This document shows positions 7,730 through 17,269 of a stretch of 64,000 bases of DNA, in pieces; within the stretch, counting starts at the first letter, position 1, and each line of letters opens with the position of its first letter. Made by a program: the position numbers and the translations under genes. This stretch comes from Thermogemmatispora carboxidivorans (GTDB lineage Bacteria > Chloroflexota > Ktedonobacteria > Ktedonobacterales > Ktedonobacteraceae), in the NCBI RefSeq assembly GCF_000702505.1, contig NZ_JNIM01000001.1, positions 2,294,001 through 2,358,000 on the forward strand, read 5' to 3'. The notes beneath the pieces are model-generated. The model was not told the DNA's origin. It did no database searches and saw only the letters and a list, made by a program, of their open reading frames with translations.

Positions 7730-9616
7730 ATGAGTGAGCACACTGGCCGACGCATGACTATGGCCCAGGCGCTGATTGCTTTCCTGCGCAATCAGTATGT
7801 AGAGCGCGACGGTGTAGAGCAGCCTTTTTTTGCTGGCTGCTTTGGGATCTTTGGCCACGGCAATGTAGCGGGCATTGGCCAGGCCCTCCAGGAGATGCCC
7901 GATTTCCGCTATTACCAGGCGCGTAACGAGCAAGCAATGGTCCATACGGCCATTGCCTACGCAAAAGTCAAGAACCGCCTGCAAACCTTTGCCTGCACCT
8001 CCTCGATCGGGCCAGGGGCCACAAATATGGTCACCGGTGCCGCCACCGCTACCATTAACCGGCTTCCTGTGCTGTTGTTGCCTGGCGATTTCTTTGCCCG
8101 ACGCAATGTGGCTCCGGTGCTGCAGCAGTTGGAGTCAGAACATAGCCAGGATATCTCGGTCAATGACTGCTTCAAGCCAGTGAGTCGCTACTGGGATCGT
8201 ATCACGCGCCCGGAGCAGCTGCTGACTGCCTTGCCTGAAGCAATGCGTGTGCTGACGAGTCCCGTGGAGACGGGCGCGGTGACCCTGGCTTTGCCCCAAG
8301 ATGTGCAGACGGAGGCCTATACGTACCCGGAGGCTTTTTTCCGTAAACGGGTCTGGCCTGTCCCCCGCCCGCGGCCAGATCGGCGACAGCTAGAGGAGGC
8401 CGCCGCCTGGATACGGGCCAGCCAGCGCCCTCTGATTATCGCCGGTGGCGGCGTGATCTATGCTGAAGCCTGGACGCTCTTGGAACGCTTGATAGCTGAG
8501 ACGGGCATTCCTGTAGCCGAGACGATGGCTGGGAAGGGCAGCCTGCGCTTTGATCATCCACTCAATCTGGGAGCAATCGGCGCTACGGGTACGTTCGCGG
8601 CGAATCGCCTGGCCCGCGAGGCCGACCTGATTATCGGGATTGGAACACGCTATAGCGACTTTACGACAGCTTCCAAGACCGCTTTCCGGCATCCAGCAGT
8701 GCGTTTCATCAATATCAATGTATCGGAGTTCGATGCAGCGAAGCACTCGGCCCTCTCGCTGGTGGGAGATGCCCGCGCAACGCTCGATGAGCTGCTGCCG
8801 CTGCTAGCAGGCTACCGGGTGCCGCCCGAGTATCGACAATGTGCCGAGGCTCTGCATTGCGAGTGGGAGGCTGAGGTTTCGCGCATCTATGGCCTGCGTC
8901 ATGGGCCGCTACCCTCACAGGGCGAGCTGATTGGGGCTGTCAATGAATATGGCTCTCCCGAAGGGATCGTGGTCTGTGCCGCCGGAAGCTTGCCGGGTGA
9001 TTTGCATAAGCTCTGGCGAACACGTCATCCGAAGCAGTTTCACCTGGAGTATGGCTATAGCTGCATGGGCTACGAGATCGCCGGTGGCCTCGGAACAAAA
9101 ATGGCTGCTCCCGAACGGGAGGTCTATGTCCTGGTCGGCGATGGCTCCTATCTGATGATGAATGGGGAAATTGTCACCTCGATTCAGGAGGGCTATAAGC
9201 TGGTTATCGTGCTCTTCGATAACCAGGGCTTCAAGAGTATCGGCTCGCTGAGCCGCTCGCTCGGCCAGGGAGGCTTCGGGACACGCTATGTCTATCCCCA
9301 GAATGGACGCTTGCCCGGCGATGAAGCCGGCTCCGAGGTAGTGCCGCTGCCCGTTGATCTGGCAGAAAATGCTCGTAGCCTGGGCGCTTATGTGATCCGC
9401 TGCCGCAATACCGCCGACGTGGTCGCCGCCCTGGAAACCGCTCATGCAATGGATCGCACGACAGTGATTTATGTGCCGTGCGACCGCTATGAGGGTGTCC
9501 CCTCTTATGAAAGCTGGTGGGATGTGACTGTGGCAGAGGTAAGCTCCAACCCCCAGGTCCAGGCTGCTCGCCTCGAATGGGAGACCATGCGCGCTACGGA
9601 ACGCTGCTTCCTATAG
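7730..9616 (+). CDS. iolD: 3D-(3,5/4)-trihydroxycyclohexane-1,2-dione hydrolase
   Basis: A thiamine-diphosphate enzyme that opens the inositol ring. It has the acetolactate-synthase-like layout: an N-terminal PYR domain with RNEQAMVHTAIAYA (cofactor-activating Glu), a central domain (QRPLIIAGGGVIYA) and a C-terminal PP domain with the metal/diphosphate motif GDGSYLMMNGEI ... DNQGF. The frame stays open upstream to 7610, but GGAGGAG precedes the ATG at 7730 and IolD homology begins just after it (MTMAQALIAFLRNQY). Length 628 aa, close to the family norm of roughly 640. Confidence 0.93.
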   Translation: MSEHTGRRMTMAQALIAFLRNQYVERDGVEQPFFAGCFGIFGHGNVAGIGQALQEMPDFRYYQARNEQAMVHTAIAYAKVKNRLQTFACTSSIGPGATNMVTGAATATINRLPVLLLPGDFFARRNVAPVLQQLESEHSQDISVNDCFKPVSRYWDRITRPEQLLTALPEAMRVLTSPVETGAVTLALPQDVQTEAYTYPEAFFRKRVWPVPRPRPDRRQLEEAAAWIRASQRPLIIAGGGVIYAEAWTLLERLIAETGIPVAETMAGKGSLRFDHPLNLGAIGATGTFAANRLAREADLIIGIGTRYSDFTTASKTAFRHPAVRFININVSEFDAAKHSALSLVGDARATLDELLPLLAGYRVPPEYRQCAEALHCEWEAEVSRIYGLRHGPLPSQGELIGAVNEYGSPEGIVVCAAGSLPGDLHKLWRTRHPKQFHLEYGYSCMGYEIAGGLGTKMAAPEREVYVLVGDGSYLMMNGEIVTSIQEGYKLVIVLFDNQGFKSIGSLSRSLGQGGFGTRYVYPQNGRLPGDEAGSEVVPLPVDLAENARSLGAYVIRCRNTADVVAALETAHAMDRTTVIYVPCDRYEGVPSYESWWDVTVAEVSSNPQVQAARLEWETMRATERCFL

Positions 9617-9779
9617 CCAGAGAATAGATGTAAGGGTGGCTGCTGCTCCTCTGCCGATTGATTGATTGCCCTTGTCGGTATGGGGGTGCAAGTCAGGTGT
9701 CTGCCGGCAACGATGAAGAAGGTGCTACCGATGTATGGCGGGAGAACGAGTGCGTGGTCTTGAAGCGCGGGTTGGATGG

Positions 9780-9807
9780 CATATGACGGGCATATGGCGA
9801 GCATATG
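9780..9807. repeat. Three CATATG hexamers phased at 11 bp
   Basis: CATATG occurs at 9780, 9791 and 9802, exactly 11 bp apart, in the leader of the iolE-like gene. Helical phasing suggests a protein-binding site, but chance in a short repeat is possible. Confidence 0.4.
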
Positions 9808-9846
9808 ACGATCGCCGATCGATCTTTTGCTGCAAGGTGGGAAGAA

Positions 9847-10797
9847 ATGGCAACGGAGCAGATTCGCATCGCAAACGCGCCCTGCTCGTGGGGAACGCTG
9901 GAGTTCGATGAGGCCCAGACGCAGAAGCCGGCCATTCCCTGGGGGCAGATGCTGGATGAGCTACGAGCCACTGGCTATGAAGGAACAGAATTAGGAGACT
10001 GGGGCTATCTGCCTACGGTGGCAGATCACCTGGCCGCAGAGCTGTACAGACGCGAGTTGACACTCGTGGCGGCCTTTGTCCCCGTGATGCTCAAGAAGAT
10101 GAGCGCACTGCGGGCAGGACTGGAGCAGGTCCTGCGCATTGCCAGTTTGCTCGCCGCAGTCTCCCAGGCCACGGGAGCCGCCTGGCGACCGCTCTTGCTC
10201 CTGGCCGACGAGAATGGCCGTGATCCTCTCCGAACGTCCTGCGCTGGACGCATTTCCCCTGCCCAGGGACTGACCCCTCGCGAGTGGCGCATCTTCGCAC
10301 GCAACAGCGAGATCGTTGCTCGTGTCGTCTACGAGTCCACAGGACTACGCACAGCCTTCCATCATCATTGCGCTGGCTATGTGGAAACACCCGCGGAGAT
10401 CGCTCACTTTCTGGAGCTGACAGATCCGAGCCTCATTGGTCTGGCTCTCGATACCGGCCACTACCTCTACGGCAGCGGCAGCAGCGAGCCAGAGCTGATC
10501 GAGGAGGCCCTGCGCCGCTTTGGTCTACGCATCTGGCACCTCCATTTTAAAGACTGCTCACCAGCAGTGGCACAAGAGGCCCGCACTCATGGCTGGGACT
10601 ACTTTACCGCACTGCGCCACGGTCTCTTCTGCGAGCTAGGGCAAGGGATGGTTCCATTCCCGGCAGTGGTGACCTGGCTCCGCCAGCACGGCTATCAGGG
10701 CTGGATCGTCGTCGAGCAGGATGTGTTGCCCGGTATGGGCAGCCCCTATCTCAGTGCCCTGCGCAATCGCCAGTACTTGCGCAAGCTTGGCCTCTAG
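9847..10797 (+). CDS. iolE: Inosose dehydratase-like TIM-barrel enzyme
   Basis: An AP-endonuclease-2-type TIM barrel of the sugar isomerase/epimerase superfamily. NAPCSWGTLEF at the N-terminus is typical of IolE-type inosose dehydratases, and GLALDTGHYLYG, WHLHFKD and VVEQDV carry the likely metal ligands (Glu, Asp, His). IolE dehydrates scyllo-inosose to the dione that IolD hydrolyses. An inosose isomerase (IolI) has the same fold and cannot be fully excluded. An ATG at 9805 is in frame, but the ATG at 9847 follows AAGGTGGG and fits the family N-terminus. Confidence 0.82.
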   Translation: MATEQIRIANAPCSWGTLEFDEAQTQKPAIPWGQMLDELRATGYEGTELGDWGYLPTVADHLAAELYRRELTLVAAFVPVMLKKMSALRAGLEQVLRIASLLAAVSQATGAAWRPLLLLADENGRDPLRTSCAGRISPAQGLTPREWRIFARNSEIVARVVYESTGLRTAFHHHCAGYVETPAEIAHFLELTDPSLIGLALDTGHYLYGSGSSEPELIEEALRRFGLRIWHLHFKDCSPAVAQEARTHGWDYFTALRHGLFCELGQGMVPFPAVVTWLRQHGYQGWIVVEQDVLPGMGSPYLSALRNRQYLRKLGL

Positions 10798-10815
10798 TTC
10801 AGCTCAGTTGGCTGA

Positions 10816-10842
10816 CCCTTTGCTTAGAAGAGAGTCAAAGGG
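10816..10842 (+). other. Intercistronic hairpin between iolE and iolG
   Basis: CCCTTTG (10816-10822) pairs with CAAAGGG (10836-10842) across a 13-nt loop. There is no T tract, so an mRNA-stability or processing element is likelier than a terminator. Confidence 0.4.
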
Positions 10843-10943
10843 AAGGAGAGCAAGATACTCGCCCTCAGCAAGACTTGTCAACCCGCTGCCGAAACGAGCA
10901 ATGAGAGAACAAGAGCAGGCAAACCATAGGAAAGGATGACGGG

Positions 10944-11963
10944 ATGACTGTTAAACAGCTGACCGTTGGTTTAATCGGTGCAGGACGGATCGGACGCCTC
11001 CATGCTCACCATGTGACGAGACGTCTTTCACACGCTCGGCTGCTGGCCGTAGCCGATGCCTGTGCTGAGGCTGCCGAGTCCTGCGCTCGCGAGTGCGGTA
11101 TACCTCGCTTCTGCTCAGACTATCGGGAAATCCTGGCAGATCCACAGATCAAGGCCGTTCTGATCTGCTCACCGACAGATACCCATGCCCAGCTTGTTCA
11201 GGAAGCTGCTCGCTCTGGGAAGCATATCTTTTGCGAGAAGCCGCTGGCCCTTGACCTGGAGACGATCGATCGAGCACTGGCTACCGTTGAGCAAGCAGGA
11301 GTCAAACTACAGACAGGCTTTAATCGCCGCTTTGACGCAAATTTCCGCCGTGTCAGGCGGGCTGTTGAGCAAGGGGAGATCGGCTTACCGTTGATGCTCC
11401 ACATTACAAGCCGTGATCCCACCCCCCCACCGGCTGCTTATCTCCGGGCCTCTGGCGGGTTGTTCCTCGATATGACAATCCATGACTTCGATATGGCCCG
11501 CTTCCTGCTGGGCAGCGAGGTCGAGGAGGTCTTTGCTTTGGCCCATAACCTGAATGAACCAGAAATTGCCCTGGCTGGGGACGTGGCCCACGCTGCCGTG
11601 ATGCTGCGTTTCACCAATGGGACGATCGCCACGATCAGCAATAGCCGCCGCGCTCGCTATGGCTATGATCAACGCATCGAGCTGTTCGGCAGTGAAGGAA
11701 GCATCGCCATCGACAATGCCTATCCCAACACGGCAGTCATCAGCGACCATCACGGTGTGCGACGCGATCTTCCTTTGCATTTCTTCATGGAGCGCTATAC
11801 CGAAAGCTTCGCCGCCGAGCTGCAAGCCTTTGTCGATGCGGTCCTGAGTGACCAGCCTGTGCCTGTCAGCGGCTACGATGGCCGCGCCCCGGTGGCTATC
11901 GCCCTGGCAGCGCAACGCTCTTTACAGGAACATCGCCCAGTCTGCCTACGTGAGGTAAACTGA
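10944..11963 (+). CDS. iolG: Inositol 2-dehydrogenase (Gfo/Idh/MocA family)
   Basis: Oxidises myo-inositol to scyllo-inosose with NAD+, the entry step of the pathway. The N-terminal Rossmann motif is VGLIGAGRIGRLHA, the nucleotide-side family motif is CEKPLALD, and the catalytic region shows DMTIHDFDMARFLLG with the conserved Asp and His. Length 339 aa is typical. It sits 147 bases after the iolE-like gene and 71 before the aldolase, consistent with one operon. Confidence 0.9.
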   Translation: MTVKQLTVGLIGAGRIGRLHAHHVTRRLSHARLLAVADACAEAAESCARECGIPRFCSDYREILADPQIKAVLICSPTDTHAQLVQEAARSGKHIFCEKPLALDLETIDRALATVEQAGVKLQTGFNRRFDANFRRVRRAVEQGEIGLPLMLHITSRDPTPPPAAYLRASGGLFLDMTIHDFDMARFLLGSEVEEVFALAHNLNEPEIALAGDVAHAAVMLRFTNGTIATISNSRRARYGYDQRIELFGSEGSIAIDNAYPNTAVISDHHGVRRDLPLHFFMERYTESFAAELQAFVDAVLSDQPVPVSGYDGRAPVAIALAAQRSLQEHRPVCLREVN

Positions 11964-12034
11964 GAAGCAGCTATTCGGCAACGCGCAGTAAAACCGCAAT
12001 GGAGAGTCTCACGGTAGAAAGAGGAGAGGTCGCT

Positions 12035-13078
12035 GTGTATAGAAGAGAAGATCTGAACTATACGAGCATTGAAAACATGCGAAATAAGCTGAAGAGGTTG
12101 CGGTCCTGTGCCGATGAGCACGGCATCATTACTGCCCTAGCCATTGACCACCGCACGAATCTGGCTCAGGCTTTGGCCGTGGCCCGCGGCTCGCACGAGG
12201 AGGTCAGCGCCTCTGACCTGGGCACCTTTAAGCGCCTGGTCACGCGCATTCTCTCTCCCTATGCGAGCGCGGTCCTACTTGATCCCGAGTATGGTCTGGA
12301 TGCCCTGGCGGTACGCCATCCCAGCACAGGCGTGATACTCGCTTACGAGCGCTCTGGCTATAGCGCCAATGGCCGCTATGAACCTCCCGAGGTGATCCCT
12401 GACTATAGCGTACGACGCTTGGTGGAGGTTGGGGCCCAGGCTATCAAGGTTTTGCTGCACTATAATCCCTTCGATAGTCCAGACATCAATCGCGTCAAGC
12501 AGGCTTATGTCGAGCGCATAGGGGCCGAGTGCCAGGCCCTGGAAGTGCCTTTCTTCCTGGAGCCGCTCGTCTATCCTGGCAAGGAGATAGCTGAGGAGGA
12601 CGCCGAGCTGAACTTTGCCCAGGCCAAGCCGACCTACGTCGTTCTCACCGTGGCCGAGTTTGGACAGCCACGCTACGGCGTCGATGTTCTGAAAGTAGAG
12701 TGGCCCATCGTACCGACCTACACCGCCGGGCTGCGGAGCTGCAGGGCATCCACGCCGGCCTACTCGCGTGAGGAGGCCATCGAGCTGCTACGTGCCGTGG
12801 GAATTGCTGCTTCGAAGCCTCTTGTCTACTTGAGCGCAGGCTACAGCGCCGCTACTGTCTGCGAGCTGCTGGAGCTAACCGCTGAGGCCGGCGTTCCCTT
12901 CTGCGGCATGGTCTGTGGCCGCGCCCTCTGGCAAGAAGGGATCTCTCTCTATGCCAGGGAGGGAAGTGCCGCTCTGGAGCGCTGGCTGGCACAGGAGGGA
13001 GTGGCTACCCTACAGACAATCGCTCGTGTCCTGCATCGCTGCGCCACTCCCTGGTGGCAGCTGCTGCCCTCTGGCTAG
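12035..13078 (+). CDS. LacD-type class I aldolase, probable last enzyme of the inositol cluster
   Basis: Resembles tagatose-1,6-bisphosphate aldolase (LacD): ALAIDHRTNL near the N-terminus, LLDPEYGLDA, the probable Schiff-base Lys in QAIKVLLHYNP, FFLEPLVYP, and VYLSAGYSA near the end. In classic iol operons a class II aldolase (IolJ) splits 6-phospho-5-dehydro-2-deoxygluconate. Here the position suggests that this class I enzyme does the job, which is an inference. GTG at 12035 follows AGGAGAGG by 5 nt. An ATG at 11999 lacks such a site. Confidence 0.78.
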   Translation: MYRREDLNYTSIENMRNKLKRLRSCADEHGIITALAIDHRTNLAQALAVARGSHEEVSASDLGTFKRLVTRILSPYASAVLLDPEYGLDALAVRHPSTGVILAYERSGYSANGRYEPPEVIPDYSVRRLVEVGAQAIKVLLHYNPFDSPDINRVKQAYVERIGAECQALEVPFFLEPLVYPGKEIAEEDAELNFAQAKPTYVVLTVAEFGQPRYGVDVLKVEWPIVPTYTAGLRSCRASTPAYSREEAIELLRAVGIAASKPLVYLSAGYSAATVCELLELTAEAGVPFCGMVCGRALWQEGISLYAREGSAALERWLAQEGVATLQTIARVLHRCATPWWQLLPSG

Positions 13079-13380
13079 GACGGCCCTCTGCCCGAGCCAA
13101 TCCGCCAATTCCCCAGGGTGGGCAAGCGAAGACCTGGCCCACACTCGGAAACCTGCCTTCAAGCAGAAACGGAGCCAGGCAGCCAGACTGAATCGAAGAA
13201 AAGAGTGGCCGTCGTCCGCGCAAACAGAGGCAACTGCCCGGCAGACGCATCACCAGGCAGGGTCTTCATGCTATAATGTGAATATCGCCTACCATCTCGC
13301 TGACGCCGCTTGCTCAGGCAAAAGCGAGCCTTGTTCAAGGAAGGACAGTCGACAATTCTGCATTCAGGGAAGAGAGAACT
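13079..13380 (+). other. Intergenic region after the inositol cluster
   Basis: No gene is supported. It contains a weak stem GTGGGC (13118-13123)/GCCCAC (13137-13142) and an extended -10 promoter listed separately. Confidence 0.5.
13269..13277 (+). promoter_or_regulatory. Extended -10 promoter before the DUF929 gene
   Basis: TGC-TATAAT, a perfect -10 with the TG extension. No good -35 hexamer is visible, as expected for this promoter type. About 100 nt upstream of the start codon. Confidence 0.6.
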
Positions 13381-14460
13381 ATGTCTTCATCCGCATCCAG
13401 AAAGCGAGCAAATCCTCCCACCTCACAAACGCGCTCGCTGGGGCGCACATCTCAAGCCTCCACCGGTTCCGTCAGCAAGCATGTGCAAACTGAGGCCAGG
13501 CCCAAAGGGACGCTTCCCAGGCAGCTGCAGCGGGCAGGCCGACGGCGAGGTGTTTCAAGCTGGCGCGCCTACCGTTGGTGGCTGGTCGGTGCCACTTTGA
13601 TCTTGATCGGTGCCATCGTCGGCCTCTTCCTCTTTCTCAGCTACCAGAACTTGACCACTCACACCAACGCTAGCCGCTCTGCGACAGACCCGCAGGTCAT
13701 GAACAATCTGGCTCTCATCAATGACAGCCAATTCTCTAAAGTAGGCACCGGTGACCTGTCGAACCCTCTGCGCGTCATTGCTGATCGCCCAATGCTGCGC
13801 GGATCTGGCAGTAAGCCGGAGTTCTTCTATTGGGGGGCCGAATTCTGCCCTTACTGTGCCGCGGAGCGCTGGCCAGTCGTCGTAGCCCTCAGTCGCTTTG
13901 GCACCTTCAGCCAGCTGCCAGAGACAACTTCCTCTGATACAGATGCTTACCCAAATACCGCAACGTTTACCTTTCATGGCAGCGCCTACCAGAGCAACTA
14001 CCTCGATTTTGCCCCGGTTGAGCTGGAGGACCGCGAAGGCCACCCTCTAGAAGGGCCGACAGTGACGCAGCAGCAGATCATTAGCTCCCTCAATCCTGAC
14101 GGCAGCATCCCTTTCCTCGATATTGCTAACCTCTACCTGGTGCGGGGCCAGAGCTTTGATCCAGGCATCCTTACCGGACTGTCCCAGCGCGACATTGCCC
14201 TGCAACTGACTGATCCCGGCACCCCCGTGGCTAAGAATATCCTGGGCGTCGCTAACTATTTGACCGCTGCGATCTGCGTGGCCACAGAAGACCAGCCGGC
14301 AAGCGTCTGTAAAACTTCCTATATCCAGTTTATCGAAAAGCAGCTGCCGCGCTCACCTTATGCTCCCACCCCGGCGCCATCTGCCAGCCTGCCGTCAGAT
14401 CTGCCGACAACGGCGCTAGGACTGATAGCGCCGCTACCCATTGTTCGCCGGCCCCAGTGA
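13381..14460 (+). CDS. Membrane-anchored DUF929 thioredoxin-like protein
   Basis: A basic Ser-rich cytosolic tail of about 60 residues is followed by one transmembrane segment (WWLVGATLILIGAIVGLFLF, about 62-82) and an exported domain. That domain carries GAEFCPYCAAERW, a CxxC redox-like motif typical of DUF929 proteins, so a thiol-disulfide role outside the membrane is likely but unproven. The C-terminus is Pro-rich. Single gene with its own promoter; a long hairpin terminator separates it from the convergent molybdenum enzyme gene. Confidence 0.82.
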   Translation: MSSSASRKRANPPTSQTRSLGRTSQASTGSVSKHVQTEARPKGTLPRQLQRAGRRRGVSSWRAYRWWLVGATLILIGAIVGLFLFLSYQNLTTHTNASRSATDPQVMNNLALINDSQFSKVGTGDLSNPLRVIADRPMLRGSGSKPEFFYWGAEFCPYCAAERWPVVVALSRFGTFSQLPETTSSDTDAYPNTATFTFHGSAYQSNYLDFAPVELEDREGHPLEGPTVTQQQIISSLNPDGSIPFLDIANLYLVRGQSFDPGILTGLSQRDIALQLTDPGTPVAKNILGVANYLTAAICVATEDQPASVCKTSYIQFIEKQLPRSPYAPTPAPSASLPSDLPTTALGLIAPLPIVRRPQ

Positions 14461-14534
14461 GAGGCGAAATACGACCTGGACAGCGCTAGGAGCAAAAAGG
14501 AGAAGGAGAAGAAGCATTCGAAGCCAGGGCAAAA

Positions 14535-14578
14535 CCAGCCGTGGGCCGCGAGGGAAGAGTACCCTCCGCCACGGCTGG
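14535..14578. terminator. Bidirectional terminator hairpin
   Basis: CCAGCCGTGG (14535-14544) pairs with CCACGGCTGG (14569-14578), with an inner GAGGG/CCCTC stem. CAAAA lies on one side and CTTTTC on the other, fitting termination of both convergent genes. Confidence 0.8.
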
Positions 14579-14603
14579 CCATCTTTTCATCCTGCTGCTG
14601 CTC

Positions 14604-16931
14604 TCACCGCTGGCTGGCCTCTTGCCAGGCCCGTACGATGCGCTCTGGGGTCATAGGCAGCTCCGTCAAGCGTAGTCCAAGTGCGTCGCGCAGGGCGTTA
14701 CCAATGGCTGCGGCCACTGGGACGACCGGGGGCTCGCCAGCCCCGCGGGCCCCGAAGGGGCCAAGCTCGCACGGCACCTCGATGATCAGCGGTGTAATCG
14801 GAGGCACATCCTGGCAGTGAGGCAGGGCGTAGTCCATCAAAGTCCCTGTGAGCAGTTGGCCCTCCTCACCATAGGCCAGCCGCTCCAGCAAGGCCCAGCC
14901 AATACCCTGCGCCACGCCTCCGTAGATTTGGCCCTCCACCTCGCCGCGGTTCAAAGCGCGTCCCACATCCTGAGCCGCGACGTAGTCCAGTACCCGTACC
15001 TCGCCTGTCTCGGGATCGACGGCCACCTTCGCCAGATGCACAGCAAACATCGGACCAGACGTAGCGTTTGCCGAGCGACCACGGCCAAAAACAGGGGCAT
15101 AGCGAGCGCCGAAATTGGTCGAACTGGCCGCCACCTGCCGGAGCGTCACATACTTGTCGGGAACGCCGCGCACCGTGACCCGCCCATCGCGCAGGTCGAG
15201 ATCCTCGCGCGCCGCCTCCAGCAACTCCGAAGCGATGGTCAGAATCTGTTCGCGGGCATCCTGGGCCGCCGCCAGGACGGCAGAGCCAAGGGCGTAGGTT
15301 GTCTTACTGCCAGCCGTCAAGCCGCTGTAAGGCATCGTGTCGGTCCCCTCATGAATCACCGTAATCGAGCGCGCTGGCAGGCCCAAGATCTCCGCTGCGA
15401 TCAGGGCCAGGGAGCCGTCGGAACCTGAGATATCCACGCTGCCAACGATGACTGTCAGGCTACCATCGTCCTCCAGGCGACAGAGAGCCGCTGCAGGCTC
15501 GGTAGCTCCCGGCCAGCCACCAGCCGCCAGGCCGATGCCGACTCTCCAGCCACTTAGCTCCGCTGGTAACTCACCCCGAGCCCGCTCGCGCTCGCTCCAG
15601 AGGGGATGGTTTCCGACTGCCTCCAGGCACTCTACCAGACCGATACGGGGCCAGCGACCTCCCAAAACACGCGCGTCCCCCTCACGCAGGGCATGGCGCA
15701 GACGGAATGCCAGCGGATCAAGCCCAAGACGGCGACACAGCTCGTCGACCGTCGACTCCAGAGCAAAATAAGCCTGGGGACCGGTCGGGGCCCGGTAAGC
15801 GGCACTGCCCGGCTTGTTCGTTTGCACCAAATAAGACTGGATGGCAAGGTGCGGGCAACGATAGAGATTGCTGAAGTGGAAGCCGCTCAACCCTGCCAGC
15901 GGGTAAGGATAGGCGCCCGAATCGAGGATCTGGCGCACCTGGATGGCCGTCAGGGTCCCGTCCCGGCGCGCTCCTAATTTTACCGTAATCGCGGTCTGCG
16001 GTGCTGGATTACCGGCCAGTAGCTCCTCTTGGCGCGTGTAGACCAGGCGCACCGGTCGACCCAACTGCAACGCTGCTGCCGCTACCAGTGGCTCTAGCAG
16101 CACCTCCTTCCCCCCGAAACCGCCACCGACCGGCACCGGCTCTACATGGATCTGCCGCTCGGACAAGCCCAGCGCCAGCGCCACTGCCCGACGAGCGTTG
16201 AGCAGCCCCTGCGTACTGGAATAGATCGCCAGCTGCCGGGTGCGCGGATCGGGGACAACCAGGACCGTCTGCGGTTCCACGTAGGATTGATGCACGGGCG
16301 CAGTCTTATAGTGCTCCTCCACAATGACCTCTGCCTCTCGCCAACCCTCCTCGATGTTCCCCATAAGCAGCGGCGGAAGTACGGCAGCGTTGAACGAAAG
16401 ACCTTCCTCCTCCAGGGAAGTGCCAGGCGGCAGAAAGAGCGCATGGCTCTGCCGCAGGGTCTCGCGGAAATCGCGCTGCAAACAGGCACGTGGAGCATCT
16501 GGCTGACAGGCGGCCTCGGGATCGAGCACAGCCGGCAATGGCTCATAATCAACCTCGACGGCAGCGGCCCCATCCTCGGCCAGCGCCTCCGTCTCCGCAA
16601 CGACCAGCGCCACAGGATGGCCGCACCAGCAGACCTCGGTACTGGCCAGCGGCTCCAGTGAGCGGACACTGCCGTCCGAGGGCCGCAGGCCCAGATTGGC
16701 AGCAGTGAAGACGGCAACCACCCCCGGCAAAGCCAGGGCCGCTGCGGGATCGATGCGTCGGATGAAGGCATGGACGTAGGGACTGGTTACCAGACGAGCA
16801 TGCAGCAGTCCCGCTGGCCAACGATCGCCCGCATAGCGAGCACGCCCGCTGACTTTAGCCTCGCCGTCCTGGCGCGGCAGCGCCGTCCCAATCAAGACAG
16901 ATGACGCCTGCCTCTGTGCTTCATGCAACAT
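14604..16931 (-). CDS. Xanthine dehydrogenase-family molybdopterin-binding large subunit
   Basis: Large catalytic subunit of a molybdenum hydroxylase. The N-terminal a/b hammerhead domain is at about 20-130 (SGRARYAGD), followed by the molybdopterin domains with GGGFGGKE, AYRAPTGPQAYFALE and the C-terminal GARGAGEPPV, whose Glu is the expected active-site base. The CO-dehydrogenase loop AYRCSFR is absent, so an aldehyde, purine or similar N-heterocycle is likelier than CO. AGGAGGT lies 8 nt before the ATG. The FAD and 2Fe-2S partner subunits are not next to it, which is unusual. Substrate unknown. Confidence 0.88.
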   Translation of the reverse strand: MLHEAQRQASSVLIGTALPRQDGEAKVSGRARYAGDRWPAGLLHARLVTSPYVHAFIRRIDPAAALALPGVVAVFTAANLGLRPSDGSVRSLEPLASTEVCWCGHPVALVVAETEALAEDGAAAVEVDYEPLPAVLDPEAACQPDAPRACLQRDFRETLRQSHALFLPPGTSLEEEGLSFNAAVLPPLLMGNIEEGWREAEVIVEEHYKTAPVHQSYVEPQTVLVVPDPRTRQLAIYSSTQGLLNARRAVALALGLSERQIHVEPVPVGGGFGGKEVLLEPLVAAAALQLGRPVRLVYTRQEELLAGNPAPQTAITVKLGARRDGTLTAIQVRQILDSGAYPYPLAGLSGFHFSNLYRCPHLAIQSYLVQTNKPGSAAYRAPTGPQAYFALESTVDELCRRLGLDPLAFRLRHALREGDARVLGGRWPRIGLVECLEAVGNHPLWSERERARGELPAELSGWRVGIGLAAGGWPGATEPAAALCRLEDDGSLTVIVGSVDISGSDGSLALIAAEILGLPARSITVIHEGTDTMPYSGLTAGSKTTYALGSAVLAAAQDAREQILTIASELLEAAREDLDLRDGRVTVRGVPDKYVTLRQVAASSTNFGARYAPVFGRGRSANATSGPMFAVHLAKVAVDPETGEVRVLDYVAAQDVGRALNRGEVEGQIYGGVAQGIGWALLERLAYGEEGQLLTGTLMDYALPHCQDVPPITPLIIEVPCELGPFGARGAGEPPVVPVAAAIGNALRDALGLRLTELPMTPERIVRAWQEASQR

Positions 16932-17269
16932 CGATACAGACCTCCTTTCGCCTCCTGCAGAAAGAGGAAAACCAGGCTTGTCTCAATAGCGCCGGGCCCC
17001 AGCTCGCCCGCTCGTACCAGGCAGAGCGGTACCGCTTTTCATTGAATGCCAACGGCGCTGCTCCCGTCAAGTCCTCAACGCTAACGCTGCCAGAGCAGAG
17101 AGGCTAAGCAGGATGACCTGCATGGCCGACCTCCCGCTCCCGCCCTGGCTGTCAAAACAGTGACTGCCAGATGTCCGCTACCTGCTCTGGCCTTACGGCG
17201 CAAGCAGCCCTATGCTCTCCCTTAGCAAGGAATGCCAAAAGGGACCTCCCCGCCCAGAAAGGACGCAGT
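16932..17269. other. Divergent intergenic region between the molybdenum enzyme and GH5 genes
   Basis: No gene is supported. It holds a perfect 12-bp palindrome AGCGGTACCGCT (17025-17036), a possible operator for either neighbour. No strong -35/-10 pair was found by eye. Confidence 0.45.
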
